This document shows positions 26,902-35,819 of a stretch of 64,000 nucleotides of DNA, piece by piece. Position numbers and translations under genes: made by a program. Source of the DNA: Tropicimonas sediminicola (GTDB lineage: Bacteria > Pseudomonadota > Alphaproteobacteria > Rhodobacterales > Rhodobacteraceae); the NCBI RefSeq assembly GCF_900188335.1, contig NZ_FZOY01000006.1, positions 124,001 to 188,000 of the forward strand, in the 5' to 3' direction. The notes under the pieces are model-generated. The model ran no database searches. It saw nothing but the letters and a program-made list of their open reading frames with translations, and had not been told where the DNA came from. Position 1 is the stretch's first letter. Each line of letters starts with the position of its first letter.

Positions 26902-28668
26902 TTATTCTGCAGCGCGCGCGCCGCTTGGCGTCCTGCGGTAGATCGGCAACCGCACCTCGAAGACTGCGCCGCCGCCCGGCGCGTTGCGCGCCGTCAGGCG
27001 ACCGCCGAAGTCGTTCACGATCCCCGAGGAAATGGCAAGCCCGAGCCCGACGCCGTCGCCCGGCTGCTTGGTGGTGTAGAACGGCTCGAACAGGGAATCG
27101 AGGTCGGCAATTCCATGCCCGTTGTCGCGCACGCTCAGCGTCGCCGTCTCGCCCGACCAGAGCGTCAGCTCGATCGTCGGCTCGGGCGACTGCTTGGTGG
27201 CGTCGAGCGCGTTGCGGAACAGGTTGATGAAGACCTGCTCCAGCCGCAAACGGTCGGCCAGCACCATCACCGGCTCGGCCGGCATCGTCCGGATGATCGC
27301 CACGTGCCGGGTCTTGAGCTGCGGCTCCATCATGGTCAGCGCCGAGGATACCGCCTCGCGCACGTCGAGCGGCTCGAAGGCCTCTTCGCCCTTGCGGGCA
27401 TAGGATTTGAGCTGCCGGGTGATCGCGCCCATCCGGCCGATCAGGTCGTCGATCCGCTGGAACGAGCTCAGCGCCTCTTCCGGCCGTCGGCGCTGCAGCA
27501 GCAGGCGCGCGCCGGCGAGATAAGTCTTCATCGCGGCGAGCGGCTGGTTCAGCTCGTGGCTCACCGCCGCCGACATCTCGCCGAGCGCGGCGAGCTTTGA
27601 GCTTTGCGCCAGCGTCTGCTCGGCGACCTCGAGGCTTTTTTCCGCCCGTTCCCGCTCCGCGATCTCGCGTTGCAGCCGCTGGTTCAGCTGCCGCAGTTCG
27701 GCGGATTCCCGCTGGAACAGGATCGAACGGGACTGCGCCTTCCGGCTCATGAAGTAGAACGCCGCCGCGAGCAGCAGCGCGAAGCCCATGATCTCGAGCG
27801 CCAGCACCCCGTTCACCCGCTCCCGGATCGAGCTGTAGGTGGTGAAGCTGCTGATCCGCCAGCCCTGGAACGGGATGCGCCCGTCTGAGCGCAGCACCGC
27901 CTCCCCGAGTATGTAGGCATCGGGCATGGTCAGCGACCAGTCGGTCGTGGCGTGCAGCGCCCGGGCGATGGCCGAGGGCGGCGAGGTCTGCGCCAGCGCC
28001 TCCTCGATGGTGCGCCCCCGCCAGCGCGGCTCGGTGGCCAGGATGATCGTGCCGGCGCTGTCGGTCACCAGCACCGCATCGGCGATCCCGGCCCAGCTGG
28101 TCTCGAACTTGTGAAGATCGACCTCGACCGCGATGACGCCGATCACCTGCCGTTCCGAGGTGATCTTGCGCGCATAGGTGAAGCGCTTGGCCCCGCTTTC
28201 ATGATCGAAGACGGAAAAGATCGTGTCATTGGCCCGGAGCGCCTCGACGAAGAAGGTCTCCTGCCGGTTCTGGCTGCCGATCTTGTTGCGGTCTGTCGCG
28301 GCCACGGCCCGCCCGTCCCGGTCGAGCAGCAGCAGCGACGCGGCGCCGATCTCGTCGCGGAACGAGATCAGGCGCTGCGAGCTTTGCGAGAAATCTCCGG
28401 AATTCAGCGCGTTGATCAGCGCAGGGTCCTGCGCGAGCAGCAGCGGCACCACCGAGTTCCGCTGCAACTCGCTGATCACGTTGCCCGAGTAGAGCGCCAG
28501 CCGAAGCTCGGCCCGGTTGCGCGTGGTCTCGGTGAAACGGTCGGTGAGCCAGATGTTCGTCCCGTAGAGCGTCACCCCGGCCAGCAGAACGATCACCAGA
28601 GCCACGACGCGCAGGCGCCACGGGTCCGGGAGCTCGGCATTGTCCGGCGGAGACTGGGTTTCTGACAT
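26902..28668 (-). CDS. dctB: DctB-like C4-dicarboxylate sensor histidine kinase
   Basis: A 588-residue membrane kinase. A first helix at about residues 20-40, a periplasmic double-PDC/Cache sensor of about 240 residues (LLLDRDGRAVAATDRNKIGS) and a second helix near residue 290 are followed by a coiled coil (RELNQRLQREIAERERAEKS). The phosphorylation box AAVSHELNQPLAAMKTYLAG and ATPase boxes DNGHGIADL and GVGLGLAIS follow. The HELNQPLA H-box and the PDC sensor are typical of DctB, which detects succinate, fumarate or malate. It would phosphorylate the DctD-like protein encoded next. The start ATG 28668 is divergent from nothing; the gene follows purQ on the same strand after 95 bases. Confidence 0.88.
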   Translation of the reverse strand: MSETQSPPDNAELPDPWRLRVVALVIVLLAGVTLYGTNIWLTDRFTETTRNRAELRLALYSGNVISELQRNSVVPLLLAQDPALINALNSGDFSQSSQRLISFRDEIGAASLLLLDRDGRAVAATDRNKIGSQNRQETFFVEALRANDTIFSVFDHESGAKRFTYARKITSERQVIGVIAVEVDLHKFETSWAGIADAVLVTDSAGTIILATEPRWRGRTIEEALAQTSPPSAIARALHATTDWSLTMPDAYILGEAVLRSDGRIPFQGWRISSFTTYSSIRERVNGVLALEIMGFALLLAAAFYFMSRKAQSRSILFQRESAELRQLNQRLQREIAERERAEKSLEVAEQTLAQSSKLAALGEMSAAVSHELNQPLAAMKTYLAGARLLLQRRRPEEALSSFQRIDDLIGRMGAITRQLKSYARKGEEAFEPLDVREAVSSALTMMEPQLKTRHVAIIRTMPAEPVMVLADRLRLEQVFINLFRNALDATKQSPEPTIELTLWSGETATLSVRDNGHGIADLDSLFEPFYTTKQPGDGVGLGLAISSGIVNDFGGRLTARNAPGGGAVFEVRLPIYRRTPSGARAAE

Positions 28669-28763
28669 GGTTGAAAGTTAAGCGAAAACGCCGGCAAACC
28701 CAAGAGGCGCGTGACGCAGGGGCAGCGCCGCCGGGGAAATGCAATTGGCCGCTCTCATGGCCG

Positions 28764-29432
28764 TCAGGCGGCGACCAGCGCCTCGGTCAGCCCGGCGAAG
28801 AGCGCCGCGCCATCGGTGCCGCCATGCAGCGGGTCCACCGCGCGCTCCGGATGCGGCATCATGCCTAGCACCCGGCGGTTGGGCGAGAGCACGCCCGCGA
28901 TGTCGGCAGCCGATCCGTTGGGGTTGTCGAGATAGCGGAAGGCCACCTGCCCTTCGCCGTCGAGCCGCGCCAGCGTCTCGGCATCGGCCTGGTAGTTGCC
29001 GTCGTGATGCGCGATCGGGATCGTGATCTCGGCACCGGCCGTGTACTTCGAGGTATAGGCGGAGTCCGCCGTTTCCACCCGCAGACCCACGGGCTTGCAG
29101 ACGAAATGCAGGCTGGCGTTGCGCATCAGCGCGCCGGGCAGCAGCCCGGTTTCCAGCAGGATCTGGAAGCCGTTGCAGATCCCCAGCACATGCCCGCCCT
29201 TCTCGGCAAAGGCTTTCACCTCGCGGCAGATCGGTGCGTTGGCGGCAATCGCGCCGCAACGCAGGTAGTCACCAAAGGAGAAGCCGCCGGGAAGGCCGAT
29301 CACGTCAAGCCGCTCGGGCAGCGCGGTATCCTTGTGCCAGACGCGATGAACCTCGAAGCCGGCCGCTTCGAACGCCACCGCGAGATCGCGGTCGCAGTTG
29401 GAACCGGGGAAGGTGACGACGGCTGCGCGCAT
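28764..29432 (-). CDS. purQ: PurQ, glutaminase subunit of FGAM synthase
   Basis: A 222-residue class I glutamine amidotransferase that supplies ammonia for formylglycinamidine ribonucleotide synthesis. It has [14 protein letters not shown] at the start, the nucleophile Cys86 in [12 protein letters not shown] and the His-Glu pair in [11 protein letters not shown]. The small PurQ needs PurS and the large PurL; purS lies upstream at 30.5 kb but is separated by a sorting-signal protein gene. PurL is not in the window. Confidence 0.97.
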   Translation of the reverse strand: MRAAVVTFPGSNCDRDLAVAFEAAGFEVHRVWHKDTALPERLDVIGLPGGFSFGDYLRCGAIAANAPICREVKAFAEKGGHVLGICNGFQILLETGLLPGALMRNASLHFVCKPVGLRVETADSAYTSKYTAGAEITIPIAHHDGNYQADAETLARLDGEGQVAFRYLDNPNGSAADIAGVLSPNRRVLGMMPHPERAVDPLHGGTDGAALFAGLTEALVAA

Positions 29433-29576
29433 GGGGATCTCCTGTCCTGCTCGATGCGGGCGCGCCCGGATACCCGAGTGCGCTGCCCGCGATCAGGGCA
29501 ATAAAGCACCCTTCGCAGGCGTCAAGCCCGGGCGGACCTGCCGCGCGGGCTCTTGCCGGATCGATCCCGGGTCTGT

Positions 29577-30227
29577 TCAGGCCGCGCGGCGCCTGCGCGC
29601 CATCCAGCCCGCCCCGAGCAGCGCGCCGCCCAGCAAGGACAGCGAGCCCGGCAGCGGCACCTGGGAGGCCACGAGGTAGCTCAGGTCGTCGAAGGCGGTT
29701 TCCGGTCCGCTGAGCAGGATCGAGCCGATGGTGACGCTCGACAGGAAGCTGAATTGCACCATCGTCCCGTTGCCCGGGCCGAAGCCCCCGGTCTCGGTGA
29801 ATGTGCCGATCGAGTTGCCGCTCAGGTCGAAGAACTCGAGAACGTCGTTGCCCGAACCGGCAGCGGACGCCCAGCCGCCAAACCCGAGGATCCCGCCGAT
29901 CCCGGTGAAATCGAGCTCGAACCCGCCGAAGCCGGCGATGGTGCCGAACCTGGTGCCGGAATTCGGTACGATCGGGGAGCCACCGCGGAAATCCGACCAG
30001 TTCCCGGCATCCACGGACCACAGGCTGTCGGGGCTCGGCGTGACAGCGACATCGCCGCCGAAAATCGTGCTAAGGACAGCTCTTCCGCCGGCCGTCCCCT
30101 CGAAATCCTCCACGGCATCGGGCGTGAACCCGCCGGGATTGACGACAGCCGCCTCGGCCGCTCCGCCAGACGCCAGCGCAAGGAGTGCCAGCGAAAACAC
30201 TGCTGTCGAAAGTTGTCCGGAATTCAT
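29577..30227 (-). CDS. VPLP-CTERM (PEP-CTERM-like) sorted surface protein
   Basis: A 216-residue exported protein with an N-terminal signal peptide (STAVFSLALLALASGGAAEA) and a Gly/Asp/Phe-rich, Cys-free body of beta-sandwich character. The tail, VPLPGSLSLLGGALLGAGWM followed by ARRRR, is a motif, a membrane helix and an Arg cluster. This is the VPLPA-CTERM type of exosortase signal common in Rhodobacterales, here with Gly-Ser after VPLP. The protein should be cleaved and attached or released by an exosortase encoded elsewhere. The function of the body is unknown. It sits between purS and purQ, which are normally adjacent, so it looks inserted into the purine group. Confidence 0.82.
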   Translation of the reverse strand: MNSGQLSTAVFSLALLALASGGAAEAAVVNPGGFTPDAVEDFEGTAGGRAVLSTIFGGDVAVTPSPDSLWSVDAGNWSDFRGGSPIVPNSGTRFGTIAGFGGFELDFTGIGGILGFGGWASAAGSGNDVLEFFDLSGNSIGTFTETGGFGPGNGTMVQFSFLSSVTIGSILLSGPETAFDDLSYLVASQVPLPGSLSLLGGALLGAGWMARRRRAA

Positions 30228-30359
30228 GTCCTGCTCGGCTCCTCATTGCCCGTCGCACGGTCGTACCGCCGTGCTTCATCGCGTGCCGCAACGTTAGCCG
30301 ACTTGCGCGACATGGGAAGAGGAAATTTTCAACCGGGAGAAGAATTTGGTGCTTGGATG

Positions 30360-30380
30360 GGGCGCCTGCCACAGGCGCCC
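30360..30380 (-). terminator. Hairpin between purS and the sorting-signal gene
   Basis: GGGCGCCTG, a three-base loop CCA and the exact complement CAGGCGCCC. It lies 87 bases downstream of purS on the minus strand and 133 bases before the VPLP-CTERM gene. There is no T run, so it may be a Rho-assisted end point or a processing signal. Confidence 0.45.
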
Positions 30381-30466
30381 GATACAGACCGCATCAATGA
30401 GAACAATCTTGCGAAGGAGCAAGGATTGTCTCGGGAACTGATCTCGAAGCCCACCGGGCCTCGCGG

Positions 30467-30706
30467 TCAGAGGATCTCGACGCCGTAGCTCTCGATCACC
30501 GTGTTGGCGAGGAGCTTCTCGCACATCTCGCGGACGGTCGCCTCGGCCGCGGCGGCATCGGTCTCGGCCAGGTCCAGCTCGATCACCTTGCCCTGACGCA
30601 CGGCGTCCACACCCTCGAAACCAAGCGCGCCAAGCGCCGATTTCACGGCCTCGCCCTGCGGATCCAGAACCCCGTTCTTGAGCATGACGGTCACTTTCGC
30701 GCGCAT
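30467..30706 (-). CDS. purS: PurS, small subunit of FGAM synthase complex
   Basis: A 79-residue protein with the PurS fold: MRAKVTVMLKNGVLDPQGEA, then VKSALGALGFEGVDAVRQGK and a C-terminal EKLLANTVIESYGVEIL. PurS bridges PurQ and PurL in organisms with the small PurL. The start was set at 30706 because the family begins there; upstream sequence in frame is not family-like and covers the hairpin after purC. A weak ribosome-binding site (AAGGGGAAG) precedes it. Confidence 0.95.
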   Translation of the reverse strand: MRAKVTVMLKNGVLDPQGEAVKSALGALGFEGVDAVRQGKVIELDLAETDAAAAEATVREMCEKLLANTVIESYGVEIL

Positions 30707-30780
30707 CGGCTTCCCCTTTTCAACTTTCCCCGCTCCCTTCGCGCGCGGGCCGATTGGTGTCAAGCACCCTCGCCACATGC

Positions 30781-30812
30781 AAACGGCCGGCCCCCTTTCG
30801 GGATCCGGCCGT
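30781..30812 (-). terminator. Hairpin between purC and purS
   Basis: On the minus strand, CGGCCGG then CCC with a GAAA tetraloop pairs back through GGG and CCGGCCG, followed by TTTG. The stem is strong and the T run short. It may partly terminate purC message before purS or serve as a stabiliser. Confidence 0.6.
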
Positions 30813-30835
30813 GAATGCATTGCGGATCCGCCCGA

Positions 30836-31597
30836 TCAGTTGATCAGGGTCGGCTTTCCGAGAGGCGCGCCGTTCTGCGGCAGCACGCCCAGCCGCCGGG
30901 CGACCTCGGTGTAGGCGTCCGCAAGGTTGCCCAGATCGCGGCGGAACACGTCCTTGTCGAGCTTCTGGCCCGTCTGGACATCCCACAGCCGGCAGCTGTC
31001 CGGGCTGATCTCGTCGGCGACCACGAGGCGCATGTAATCGCCGTCCCAGATCCGTCCGATCTCGATCTTGAAGTCGATCAGCTTGATGCCGACGCCCATC
31101 ATGATTCCGGAGAGGAAATCGTTCACCCGCAGCGCCAGCGCCACGATGTCGTCGAGGTCCTGCTGCGCGGCCCAGCCAAAGGCGATGATGTGCTCCTCGG
31201 TGACCATCGGGTCGCCGAGCGCGTCGTCCTTGTAGTAGAATTCGACGATCGGGCGCGGCAGCGGCGTGCCCTCGTCGATGCCGAGGCGCTTCGAGATCGA
31301 GCCGGCGGCAACGTTGCGAACCACGACCTCGAGCGGGATAATCTCAACCGCACGAACCAGTTGCTCGCGCATGTTGATGCGCTTGATGAAGTGCGTGGGC
31401 ACCCCGATATTGTTCAGGCCGGTCATGAAGTACTCGGACAGGCGGTTGTTCAGAACCCCCTTGCCCTCGATCACGTCCTTCTTCTCGGCGTTGAAGGCGG
31501 TGGCGTCATCCTTGAAGTACTGAACCAGCGTTCCGGGCTCCGGTCCTTCGTAGAGAATCTTGGCCTTCCCTTCGTAAATCTTCTTGCGGCGTGCCAT
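30836..31597 (-). CDS. purC: PurC, SAICAR synthetase
   Basis: A 253-residue phosphoribosylaminoimidazole-succinocarboxamide synthase, joining CAIR and aspartate in purine synthesis. It has the N-terminal [29 protein letters not shown], the substrate-binding [10 protein letters not shown] and [10 protein letters not shown]. The length is normal. A promoter-like sequence lies about 55 bases upstream. The first gene of the purC-purS-purQ group on the minus strand. Confidence 0.97.
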   Translation of the reverse strand: MARRKKIYEGKAKILYEGPEPGTLVQYFKDDATAFNAEKKDVIEGKGVLNNRLSEYFMTGLNNIGVPTHFIKRINMREQLVRAVEIIPLEVVVRNVAAGSISKRLGIDEGTPLPRPIVEFYYKDDALGDPMVTEEHIIAFGWAAQQDLDDIVALALRVNDFLSGIMMGVGIKLIDFKIEIGRIWDGDYMRLVVADEISPDSCRLWDVQTGQKLDKDVFRRDLGNLADAYTEVARRLGVLPQNGAPLGKPTLIN

Positions 31598-31650
31598 GGA
31601 ATCCTTTCATCGGCCCCTCTGGGAACTTCCCGGAGCCGGTTTCGAAATGC

Positions 31651-31679
31651 CCTATACGTCAAGCCTGACCTTGCCGCAA
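31651..31679 (-). promoter_or_regulatory. Candidate purC promoter
   Basis: On the minus strand, TTGCGG (31679-31674), a 17-base spacer and TATAGG (31656-31651) match the sigma-70 pattern at two-thirds of positions in each box. The expected start would be near 31645, giving a leader of about 45 bases for purC. Confidence 0.4.
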
Positions 31680-31817
31680 GCTTCCGCCTCTTTAGGCACT
31701 TGACGCAGGGCCGCTGACCGGTTGACACCACAGGACGTCGTGCATGACCTTGCGAAGGCGCAGGGATCGCCAGCGACGCGGGTTCTCGGCCGTCGGGCCG
31801 CAGGGAGACAGGTGACC

Positions 31818-32948
31818 ATGACCGAGGATTTCGCCCTCATCGACTTTGCCGTATCCGCACGGTCCCCGGCGGAGATCGCGGCCGCGCTCGGCCAGATCCG
31901 CACCGGCGAGACGGGAGACCGCGGCGCCGCGGCGGGATCCCGCGTTGGATTCCTGTCGAAGCTGCTGGGCCGCGGGCGCGCCAAGACCTCTCGCGCCGAG
32001 CGCAAACCACGCGGCAAGCCCCTGATGATCCAACCTGACGGCACGCTTGGCCCGGGGCCGCTCACGCGGCTCATGCTGACGGACATGGGCTTCGGCTCGG
32101 CCCGCAGCCCGGTGCGGCTCACCGCGCCGATCGGCGCCGGCGGGCTGACGCTGATCGAGTTCCGCGAGGCCGACGGCGAGATCTCGTCGCTCTGCCTCGA
32201 GTTGAGCGAAGCGCTGCGCGGAGACGAGCTGTTCTACTTCCGCTATTCCGGCGGCCGACACCCCGGCGCCCATTTCGCCTTTCACGTCTACCAGGACGGA
32301 CGCGCCACCCGTCAGGCCGTGTCACGCAGCGCCGACGGCACGGCGCCCGAGGCCGACTGGATCGGAATCGATTCAGGCATGCCGCATCCGCTGGAGACCG
32401 ACAGCCTGCCGCCGCCGGGCACGCCGGCCTTCGAAGTGATGACGCCGGTGCGCCAGGCCGCGATTCTCGAGGCGCTCGGCATCGATCCGGAGAGCCTGTT
32501 CGACGAGCCGGAGCCGGGAACCCTGACGCTGGAGCTCTCCGACGCCCCGGGCGGGCTGCCGCTCTCCTCGGCGGAAACCGTTCTGGCGGCGAAACGCAAG
32601 GCGCTGATGACCGGTGGCTCGGCCCAGGTTCCGGAGGAGGTCGAGGCGCCCGCGCCTGCGCGCCCCACTCCCCCGCCGCCACGGCCCGAACCCGCCCCGG
32701 CGAAGCCGAGCCAAGCCCCCACCTGGGAAGAAGAGGTCACCCAGCTTCTCGTGGAAGCGGTCGAGGCCGCGCTGCCGCCGGAGCAGCAGGTGGGCTGGCT
32801 GGATGAGCTGACCGCCAAGCTGGTGGCCGGCGATGTCGACGCCGCGCTGGAGGAGGCCCGCCAGATGATCGCCGCCGGCAACCGCCCGCTGTCGGTCAAG
32901 CACTCCGCGGCTGCGCGGCTGGCGGAATTGTTCGGTCGCGGCGCCTAG
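31818..32948 (+). CDS. Hypothetical protein with Pro-rich linker
   Basis: A 376-residue protein that I do not recognise. The N-terminal 30 residues (ALIDFAVSARSPAEIAAAL) are followed by a basic stretch (GFLSKLLGRGRAKTSRAERK). A beta-rich central part follows (LIEFREADGEISSLCLELS, ELFYFRYSGGRHPGAHFAFH). Residues about 280-310 form a Pro/Ala-rich linker, and a helical end contains two negatively charged helices (EEVTQLLVEAVEAALPPE). No signal peptide or membrane helix is seen. ATG 31818 with AGGGAG upstream is chosen; an in-frame TTG at 31722 would add 32 residues. It is divergent from purC and followed by the ATP synthase zeta gene. Confidence 0.6.
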   Translation: MTEDFALIDFAVSARSPAEIAAALGQIRTGETGDRGAAAGSRVGFLSKLLGRGRAKTSRAERKPRGKPLMIQPDGTLGPGPLTRLMLTDMGFGSARSPVRLTAPIGAGGLTLIEFREADGEISSLCLELSEALRGDELFYFRYSGGRHPGAHFAFHVYQDGRATRQAVSRSADGTAPEADWIGIDSGMPHPLETDSLPPPGTPAFEVMTPVRQAAILEALGIDPESLFDEPEPGTLTLELSDAPGGLPLSSAETVLAAKRKALMTGGSAQVPEEVEAPAPARPTPPPPRPEPAPAKPSQAPTWEEEVTQLLVEAVEAALPPEQQVGWLDELTAKLVAGDVDAALEEARQMIAAGNRPLSVKHSAAARLAELFGRGA

Positions 32949-33031
32949 GGCGGCGGGTCGCACTAGGCAAGATCGCATCCGATACATACATTGGAATCGA
33001 AAGAAGATTTCGGACGGGAGGCCAAATCACC

Positions 33032-33361
33032 ATGACCACATTCGACGAACGGGAACATGCCTACGAGGCGAAGTTCGTGCACGACGCCGAGCTGGAGTTC
33101 CTGGCCCAGGCGTATCGCAACAAGCAGATCGGCTTCTGGGCCGCTGCGCTGATGGGCATGACCGCCGAGGAGGCGGTGCGCTATGCCAAGGACATCATCG
33201 CCGTCGACCTGCAGACAGCCGGGCATGAGGATGTGGTCGCGAAACTGAAGAAGGATCTCGGCGAGCTTCGGCCGGAGGACCGGATCCGCGAGCGGATGGC
33301 CGAATTCCTGGCTGCGGGGCGCGAAAAGGCGCGCTCCGGTGAACTCAAGACCATGCTCTGA
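33032..33361 (+). CDS. ATP synthase zeta subunit (DUF1476), F1 inhibitor
   Basis: A 109-residue helical protein of the DUF1476 family. The N-terminus MTTFDEREHAYEAKFVHDAE is the part that in Paracoccus denitrificans blocks F1-ATPase rotation. The rest, RNKQIGFWAAALMGMTAEEA and DVVAKLKKDLGELRPEDRIR, is the conserved four-helix core. It prevents wasteful ATP hydrolysis when the proton gradient falls. The gene stands alone here, far from any atp operon, as usual in the group. A ribosome-binding site GGGAGG lies upstream. Confidence 0.9.
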   Translation: MTTFDEREHAYEAKFVHDAELEFLAQAYRNKQIGFWAAALMGMTAEEAVRYAKDIIAVDLQTAGHEDVVAKLKKDLGELRPEDRIRERMAEFLAAGREKARSGELKTML

Positions 33362-33384
33362 CACCTCGCGGATCAACGATCTTC

Positions 33385-33408
33385 GGCGCGCTCCTTGCGG
33401 GGCGCGCC
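33385..33408 (+). terminator. Hairpin after the zeta subunit gene
   Basis: GGCGCGCTCC, a TTGC loop and GGGGCGCGCC form a 10-bp stem with one G-T pair. It is 23 bases after the stop. No T run follows. Confidence 0.45.
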
Positions 33409-33523
33409 CTGCGTTCGGGCACCGTGGGCCCACGGCAATCGGATTTGCCTCGCGGGCCGGATCGTGACAAGAGCGCGACACCGGGCCGTCTCGGGCGGCC
33501 GCACAGAGAACGGACCTGCCGCC

Positions 33524-34531
33524 ATGACTGACGCCCTTTCCCGACTGCTTGCCTCCCGCGACTGGCTGATGGCCGACGGCGCCACCGGCACGACCCTGTT
33601 CAACATGGGGCTGCAGTCCGGCGATGCGCCGGAGCTGTGGAACGCCGACCATCCGGACCGGATCCGTGCGCTCTATCGCGGCGCGGTCGAGGCCGGCAGC
33701 GACATCTTCCTGACCAACACCTTCGGCGGCACCGCCGCGCGGCTCAAGCTGCACGAGGCGCAAGGCCGGGTGCGCGAACTGAACCGTCTGGGCGCGGAAC
33801 TCGGCCGCGAGGTCGCCGACGCTGCAGGCCGCCCGGTGGTCGTCGCGGGCTCGATGGGTCCGACAGGCGAGATCATGGCGCCGATGGGCCCGCTGACCCA
33901 CGACGCCGCGGTGGAGATGTTCCACGAGCAGGCCGAGGGCCTGAAGGAAGGTGGCGCCGATGTGCTCTGGGTCGAGACGATCTCGGCGCCGGAGGAGTAC
34001 CGCGCCGCCGCCGAGGCCGCGAAGCGCGCCGGCATGCCCTGGGTCGGCACGATGAGCTTCGACACCGCCGGGCGCACGATGATGGGCGTGACCTCGGCCA
34101 ACATGGTGACGCTGGTGGGCCAGCTCGATCACCCGCCGCTGGCCTTCGGCGCGAACTGCGGGGTGGGTGCGTCGGACCTGATGCGCACGGTGCTGGGCTT
34201 TACCGCCATGGCGCCGGAGATCCCGGTCGTGGCCAAGGGCAACGCCGGCATCCCGAAATACGTCGACGGGCACATCCACTACGACGGCACGCCGGAGCTG
34301 ATGGCCCGCTATGCGGTGCTGGCCCGCGATGCCGGGGCAAGGATCATCGGCGGTTGCTGTGGCACGACGCCGGAGCACCTGAAGGCGATGCGCGCGGCGC
34401 TGGAAAACACGCCGCCCGGCCCGCGCCCGACGCTGGAGCAGATCGCGGCCGAGCTCGGCGGGTTCTCCTCCGCCAGCGACGGCACCGGCGAGACCGCCGA
34501 GCCTCGCACACGGCGCCGCCGCAGGGGCTGA
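33524..34531 (+). CDS. bmt: Zinc-dependent homocysteine S-methyltransferase (BHMT/MetH-N type)
   Basis: A 335-residue protein of the homocysteine methyltransferase fold, the N-terminal module of MetH and of betaine-homocysteine methyltransferase. It starts WLMADGATGTTLFNMGLQSG. The zinc ligands are in AFGANCGVG and IIGGCCGTTP. Annotation pipelines call such proteins Bmt. However, the corrinoid protein encoded 1.3 kb downstream suggests it may be the homocysteine-binding part of a split, B12-dependent methionine synthase, as I recall reported for Phaeobacter inhibens from mutant-fitness data. The tail is a basic TRRRRRG. ATG 33524 was chosen at the start of the fold. Confidence 0.88.
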   Translation: MTDALSRLLASRDWLMADGATGTTLFNMGLQSGDAPELWNADHPDRIRALYRGAVEAGSDIFLTNTFGGTAARLKLHEAQGRVRELNRLGAELGREVADAAGRPVVVAGSMGPTGEIMAPMGPLTHDAAVEMFHEQAEGLKEGGADVLWVETISAPEEYRAAAEAAKRAGMPWVGTMSFDTAGRTMMGVTSANMVTLVGQLDHPPLAFGANCGVGASDLMRTVLGFTAMAPEIPVVAKGNAGIPKYVDGHIHYDGTPELMARYAVLARDAGARIIGGCCGTTPEHLKAMRAALENTPPGPRPTLEQIAAELGGFSSASDGTGETAEPRTRRRRRG

Positions 34532-34550
34532 TCGCCGCTGGTCGCCAACT

Positions 34551-35642
34551 TCAGAACAGATTGAGCTGGTCGCCCGGTTGCGGCGGCACATGGAACAGGT
34601 CTGTCCGCAAGTCGGGGGCCGGTCCTTCCAGACCGAGGCGCCGGGCGGCCAAACGGAACCGCTGCTGCAGCAGGGCGGCATAGGTCCCCTGCCCGGTCAT
34701 CCGCGTGCCCCAGTCCGACCGGTAATCCGCCCCGCCGTGCGTCTCGCGCACTCGGGCCATGACCCGCGCCGCCCGCTCCGGGTGGGCCTCGGCCAGCCAC
34801 TCGCGGAACAGCTCCGACACCTCCAGCGGCAGGCGCAGCAGGATCATGCTGGCATGGCTCGCGCCCGCGTCCCGCGCCGCGGCCAGGATCGCCTCGATCT
34901 CGTGATCGGTGAGTCCCGGGACGATCGGCGAAACCGAGACGGACACGGGGCAGCCCGCGCGCGACAGCGCTTCGACGGTGCGGAGCCTGTGCGCGGGGGA
35001 CGGCACCCTCGGCTCCATCGACCGGGCAAGCGCAGGATCGAGCGTGGTGATCGACAGAGCCACCCGCGCCAGCCCCGCCTGCCCCATCTCGCCCAGCAGA
35101 TCGGCGTCGCGCTCGACCAACGAGCCCTTGGTGGTCACCGTCACCGGATGGCGAAAGGCGCTCAGCACCTCCAGGCAGCCCCGCGTGATGCGACGCTCCC
35201 GCTCGATCGGCTGATAGGGGTCCGTGTTGGTTCCGAAGGCAATGGGCGCGGGTCGGTAGCGCGGGCGCGATATCTGCCGCCGCAGGATCTCCGGCGCGTC
35301 GGGCTTGGCGATGAGCCGGGATTCGAAATCGAGGCCGGGAGACAGGCCGAGAAAGGCGTGGGTCGGCCGGGCGAAGCAATAGATGCAGCCGTGTTCGCAA
35401 CCGCGATAGGGATTGACCGAGCGGTCGAAGCCGATGTCGGGCGAGCTGTTCCGGCTCAGCACCGATTTCGGGTGCTCTACCGCGACTTCCGTGCGCAGCG
35501 GCGGCAGCGCCTCCAGATCGCCGATCCAGCCATCCTCTACCCGGTCGCGCCCGTGGCGTTCGAACCGGCCGGGGCGGTTCGAGCGGGCGGCACGGCCAGC
35601 AAGGCGGCGTTGCGGGAGATTTGCGGCGTCATCGGCGGACAT
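34551..35642 (-). CDS. PA0069-type radical SAM protein
   Basis: A 363-residue radical SAM protein. The cluster motif CEHGCIYC (C-x3-C-x2-C) is at about residue 81 in NPYRGCEHGCIYCFARPTHA, typical of the PA0069/SplB-like family. Other marks are FGTNTDPYQPIERERRITRG and VTVTTKGSLVERDADLL. The N-terminal 40 residues are Arg-rich and unfolded in appearance. The substrate is unknown. It lies on the opposite strand between the homocysteine methyltransferase and the corrinoid protein, so it is physically inside the presumed methionine group though transcribed against it. It ends 19 bases from the methyltransferase stop. Confidence 0.87.
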   Translation of the reverse strand: MSADDAANLPQRRLAGRAARSNRPGRFERHGRDRVEDGWIGDLEALPPLRTEVAVEHPKSVLSRNSSPDIGFDRSVNPYRGCEHGCIYCFARPTHAFLGLSPGLDFESRLIAKPDAPEILRRQISRPRYRPAPIAFGTNTDPYQPIERERRITRGCLEVLSAFRHPVTVTTKGSLVERDADLLGEMGQAGLARVALSITTLDPALARSMEPRVPSPAHRLRTVEALSRAGCPVSVSVSPIVPGLTDHEIEAILAAARDAGASHASMILLRLPLEVSELFREWLAEAHPERAARVMARVRETHGGADYRSDWGTRMTGQGTYAALLQQRFRLAARRLGLEGPAPDLRTDLFHVPPQPGDQLNLF

Positions 35643-35819
35643 GCGGCAAATCTAGAACATAAAGTGAACATTGAGCAAGGGGGACGGCCCGCTTACCGGT
35701 GCTCAGGTCGGTAGCGACGATGCGCATGTCGCAATCGGTCGCGTGCAAAGGCCAAGTTGCGTAGAATTCTAGGGATCAGCCCCCGCGGCCTTTCCGCCGC
35801 CCCTGCCTGGAGTGCCGAC

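Noticed and set aside
25539-28668. Linking dctB/dctD to the TRAP transporter at the end of the window.
   Set aside because: The operon is about 35 kb away with its own aromatic-type genes, and no shared site was seen.
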